Shown here: positions 7,374 to 10,260 of the stretch, one piece after another
How positions within the stretch are numbered: position 1 is the stretch's first letter
Layout: every line of letters begins with the position of its first letter
NCBI GenBank assembly: GCA_001603685.1
Contig: LUZO01000200.1
Location: 1 to 10,260, forward strand
DNA: 10,260 nt
Source: Bacteroidales bacterium Bact_23
GTDB lineage: Bacteria > Bacteroidota > Bacteroidia > Bacteroidales > Lentimicrobiaceae
Direction: 5' to 3'
Made by a program: the position numbers and the translations under genes
The notes under the pieces: generated by a model
Told to the model about the DNA's origin: nothing
Seen by the model: the letters and a program-made list of their open reading frames with translations, nothing else
The model's database searches: none

Positions 7374-10094
7374 ATGAAAAAACCCTGGCTCGTTCTGCTG
7401 ATTACTGTTCTGCTGGGCGGACTGATTGCGGCCGGATATGGCCTCCGCTCATACTACCTGTTTCTGAAACAGCCTGTTGCGCCGCTCACCCGGGCACTGC
7501 CCGGGCAAACCGTGGCTTTTCTTAAATCCGGTTCCATCGCAGGATTTATAGAAAAAACCCGTTCTTCCGGACTGATTGACATCCTGGACACCCCGGAAGC
7601 CGACAGCGGATTCTCGAAACTGGCCTCAACGATTGATTCCATTGCCTATTACGATGATTATCTTCGCAAATTAACCGAAGAAAATGAATTTCTGCTCGGC
7701 TTTTCACCCGATTCTGCCGGCAATCCGGCGCTGCTACTGGTAGTGAATGTCGGAAAAATCAACGAACGAACCTTCCGGCAACACCTCACCGGCCTTTTCA
7801 AAAACGCGGGGAGTTCAGCAAACAAGGAGCGGCTTCACGGCACCGACATTCACTATGCCGGCGATGCCGGAACCGGCATCTGGTATTACATCAGCCATGG
7901 ACTGCTGGTGATCAGCGCTGACAAACAGCTTATGACACAATCGCTGGAATCCATGCACAATCCGGCTTTACCCGCAACCGATCCGGCGCTGGCAAGGCTT
8001 ACGGAAACTGCCGGCAAACGGGTTGATGCCGTGCTTTTTTTCAGAAACAGCCAATTGTTCAGCCTGCTTTCGGGTACCAAAGCCGAACCCTTACTGGCAA
8101 AAGGTTCGCCTTTCGGCGGATGGACCGCCCTCGATCTTTCGCTTCGCAAGGATAAGGTGCAGGTGAGCGGTTTTACCTGGAACGGCGAATCCAGCTCCAT
8201 TCTAAATGGCCAATCGCCTGAAAAGGCAGTTGATTTTGACGAATATCCCTCATCTGTGCTCTTCGGATTCTCCATTCTGCTCAGCGATCCGGCTCTGTAC
8301 ACGAAGCAGTTTTTCGCCGGCGACACCATGCAGGTTACCGGATATGACTCAATAAATCAGATCGTAACCAAAGAGATATTCCGCCCTGAAGACCACCTGT
8401 GGCCCTGGATGGGTAACCGCATCAGTTATGTGGTGCGATCGGCGGCACAGCCCGGCCCTGACAATGTGCTGCTGCTTATCGGCAGCAAGGACAGGGAAAG
8501 CGCCGAAAATGCCCTTCGGCCGTTTCTTCAGTCATCCGGAGATAAAATCGCGAAACTGCTGGCGGAAAATCTCCCCGAAAGGCTTTGGGGGCCGTGGTTC
8601 GGTCTGCAGGGGCCGCTTTACTGCCACATCGGGAAAAACAGCGTCGCCATTGCGCACTCCGTACCCTTCCTGAACGACTACATCGCTGAAACAGAACGGG
8701 AAGGAAGCGCTCCTGACTTTGCCACTTTATCGGAAGATCTTAGCGAGAAAAGCAATTTTATTCTGTTTCTTCGTCCCGATAAGCTCGCCAAAATCGGAAA
8801 AACTGCCGGCAGATGGACTTCGTGGCTGAGCGGCTGCGACCAGATGGCAATGAACTTCAGCACCGGCGACCCGATGCTTTACGCCCAGGGTAGCCTGAAG
8901 TTCAGGGAAAGCCTTACTGCTGCAAAGGAGCCGCATGTTAAAGAGTTGCCCGAAATCCCTGAAACTGCCACTGCTGAACCGGCAACCACCGCAACGGAGG
9001 TAGCCTCAGCCGCAACAACCCCTGAGCCGGAACCGGAAATCATCTCAGGAGCCGCGCTGGCATACACCCCCGTAATCATCAGGGGAAAGGCGCCGGGCGA
9101 AAAGCAGATTGCCCTTATCACAAGCGGCAACGCCCTGCAGATGTACAACTCAAATGGCGGGCTCCTCTGGTCGTTCAACGGCAATGGTACGGCTACCGGC
9201 GATGTGCATGCCGCGGATTACAAAAAGAACGGGCAGCTCTTCTACCTCTTTTTCACCCGTACCCATATGCACATCCTCGACCACAATGGAAAAGAGGTTG
9301 CCGAATCACCGGTTACGCTGCCCGGCGGATGCAAAAGCAGGGTTGCCCTTTTCGACTACGACCGGAAACGCGATTACCGCGTTATTTTTGCCGGAAATAA
9401 CAACCTGATACACAACATAACCCTGAAGGGAACTCCCCTGCCCGACTGGCAGAAGCCGCGGCTGGATAACTTTTCGGATGTGGCCGGATTTTACCGGACG
9501 GGAGGTAAGGATTACCTCACCTTCAGCAGCAACAACGGCACACTGCTGATAACCGACCGGCGCGGCCGGGAGCGAATCAAAATTCCGGCATCCTTCAAAA
9601 AATCGGCACCTGCGCCGCTTTTCGAAAACAAAACCAACAGCAAGGGCATATTTCTCACCGCTTCCGGCGATGGCCAACTGGCGTACATCTCCGAAAACGG
9701 AACAATTTCCTATTCCCGTTTTGCCGAATTCGGTCATAACCCGTGGTTCGACTATTACGATTTCGACGGTGATGGCTCCTATGATTTCATTTTTGCCGGA
9801 AACGGCAAAATCACCATATTCTCAAGAATGAAGAATGTGATTGCAAGCCGGGATCTGAAAAAAAGCAGTGCCGGAAGGCCGTTCCTCTACACCTCGGTTG
9901 CCGGCGAGCGATGGCTGGTTGCACGCGATAAAAACTCAGGGCACATTGTAGCCATCCGAAGCAAAGGGCAGGTAAAGGAGTACGAAAAGCTGAAAAGCGA
10001 TACAGATCCCGTAATCTTCAACCCGGGCGGACGGCACAACGAACTGCTCGTTACAACCCTGAAGGGCCGGCTGATACTGACTCCCCTGAAATAA
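7374..10094 (+). CDS. Membrane-anchored periplasmic protein: duplicated DUF3352-like region plus beta-propeller-like domain
   Basis: This 906-residue protein begins MKKPW followed by one hydrophobic helix (about 5-22), probably an uncleaved inner-membrane anchor with the rest in the periplasm. Residues 45-510 resemble DUF3352-type proteins and look like two copies of one unit. ALLLVVNVGKIN (119-130) pairs with NVLLLIGSKDRE (364-375), YYISHGLLVISADKQL (171-186) with YCHIGKNSVAIAHSVPFL (416-433), and VDAVLFFRNSQLFSLL (217-232) with SNFILFLRPDKLAKIG (460-475). A Pro/Ala/Thr/Glu-rich linker (about 519-557) leads to residues 560-906, where seven or eight units of about 35-45 residues each carry short beta strands and a late GxL or NG turn, as in a beta-propeller. 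One unit has a calcium-loop-like DFDGDGSYD (796-804). No enzyme motif is seen and the function is unknown; a binding or scaffold role is inferred. The ATG at 7374 is the only start giving the anchor. The gene ends at an intrinsic terminator and diverges from the barrel gene. Confidence 0.85.
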   Translation: MKKPWLVLLITVLLGGLIAAGYGLRSYYLFLKQPVAPLTRALPGQTVAFLKSGSIAGFIEKTRSSGLIDILDTPEADSGFSKLASTIDSIAYYDDYLRKLTEENEFLLGFSPDSAGNPALLLVVNVGKINERTFRQHLTGLFKNAGSSANKERLHGTDIHYAGDAGTGIWYYISHGLLVISADKQLMTQSLESMHNPALPATDPALARLTETAGKRVDAVLFFRNSQLFSLLSGTKAEPLLAKGSPFGGWTALDLSLRKDKVQVSGFTWNGESSSILNGQSPEKAVDFDEYPSSVLFGFSILLSDPALYTKQFFAGDTMQVTGYDSINQIVTKEIFRPEDHLWPWMGNRISYVVRSAAQPGPDNVLLLIGSKDRESAENALRPFLQSSGDKIAKLLAENLPERLWGPWFGLQGPLYCHIGKNSVAIAHSVPFLNDYIAETEREGSAPDFATLSEDLSEKSNFILFLRPDKLAKIGKTAGRWTSWLSGCDQMAMNFSTGDPMLYAQGSLKFRESLTAAKEPHVKELPEIPETATAEPATTATEVASAATTPEPEPEIISGAALAYTPVIIRGKAPGEKQIALITSGNALQMYNSNGGLLWSFNGNGTATGDVHAADYKKNGQLFYLFFTRTHMHILDHNGKEVAESPVTLPGGCKSRVALFDYDRKRDYRVIFAGNNNLIHNITLKGTPLPDWQKPRLDNFSDVAGFYRTGGKDYLTFSSNNGTLLITDRRGRERIKIPASFKKSAPAPLFENKTNSKGIFLTASGDGQLAYISENGTISYSRFAEFGHNPWFDYYDFDGDGSYDFIFAGNGKITIFSRMKNVIASRDLKKSSAGRPFLYTSVAGERWLVARDKNSGHIVAIRSKGQVKEYEKLKSDTDPVIFNPGGRHNELLVTTLKGRLILTPLK

Positions 10095-10098
10095 AAAA

Positions 10099-10122
10099 GC
10101 GTCGCCAATGCAACGCCTTTTT
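10099..10122 (+). terminator. Intrinsic terminator after the propeller protein gene
   Basis: GCGTCGC (10099-10105), loop CAAT, and GCAACGC (10110-10116) form a stem with one C/A mismatch, followed by C and five T residues. An A-run precedes the stem and can pair with the T-run. It begins only 4 bases after the stop codon. Confidence 0.7.
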
Positions 10123-10153
10123 AACCAATTTGTTAACCAAATTTTATTAACCA
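10121..10153. repeat. Three direct copies of TTAACCA
   Basis: TTAACCA occurs at 10121-10127, 10133-10139 and 10147-10153, spaced 12 and 14 bases apart in an AT-rich stretch just past the terminator. The first two copies share an eighth base (TTAACCAA). The first also forms a short inverted repeat TTAAC/GTTAA with the start of the second. It could be a repeated protein-binding site for a gene beyond the window, or chance in AT-rich DNA. Confidence 0.35.
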
Positions 10154-10168
10154 CAACACTGCTATTTA

Positions 10169-10223
10169 ATGATCAGGGGGTTGTATTGTCAGGACATGCC
10201 AGGATCCGGGCAATACTGATCAT
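10169..10223. repeat. Inverted repeat with internal stem in the distal intergenic region
   Basis: ATGATCAG (10169-10176) and CTGATCAT (10216-10223) are perfect inverted copies. Inside them GTATTG (10183-10188) pairs with CAATAC (10211-10216), so a 13-pair stem can form with a 7-base bulge (GGGGGTT) on the left arm. The loop contains CAGGA twice and a GGATCC palindrome. It has no T-run, so it is not a standard terminator. The role is unknown. Confidence 0.4.
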
Positions 10224-10260
10224 AATAAGACAGTAATTGCTTATTTATCCGCAAATAAAC

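Overview
The window looks like chromosomal DNA from a member of the Bacteroidota, probably near Bacteroidales. Several start regions carry the Bacteroidota-type -7 hexamer pattern TAnnTTTG. Most starts lack a strong Shine-Dalgarno site. The outer-membrane protein has a signal peptide ending AAQ, which is common in the phylum, and one membrane protein resembles a Bacteroidota family of unknown function (DUF6427-like). GC content is intermediate, about half by eye. No tRNA, rRNA, CRISPR array, insertion sequence or phage gene was seen.

Layout from left to right: a class I SAM-dependent methyltransferase (104-775, +); a 353-base non-coding stretch with a good promoter and a roughly 130-base leader; a full-length elongation factor G (1129-3213, +) closed by a double-hairpin terminator; then a tight three-gene run, purD (3376-4659), a polytopic membrane protein (4666-5646) and rnhB (5648-6253), with gaps of 6 and 1 bases that indicate one operon. 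An outer-membrane beta-barrel-like protein lies on the opposite strand (7194-6292), convergent with rnhB. Divergent from it is a large inner-membrane-anchored protein (7374-10094, +). Its N-terminal half is an internal duplication resembling DUF3352 proteins, and its C-terminal half is a beta-propeller-like repeat domain. It ends in a terminator, and the last ~165 bases hold short repeats and an inverted repeat but no recognisable gene.

The genes are mostly housekeeping (translation elongation, purine synthesis, removal of RNA from DNA) mixed with envelope proteins of unknown function. The most interesting parts are the duplicated-DUF3352-plus-propeller protein with its divergent barrel neighbour and shared 179-base promoter region, and the EF-G, which sits outside a ribosomal-protein operon and may be a paralogue. 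No defence system or obvious new multi-gene system was found.
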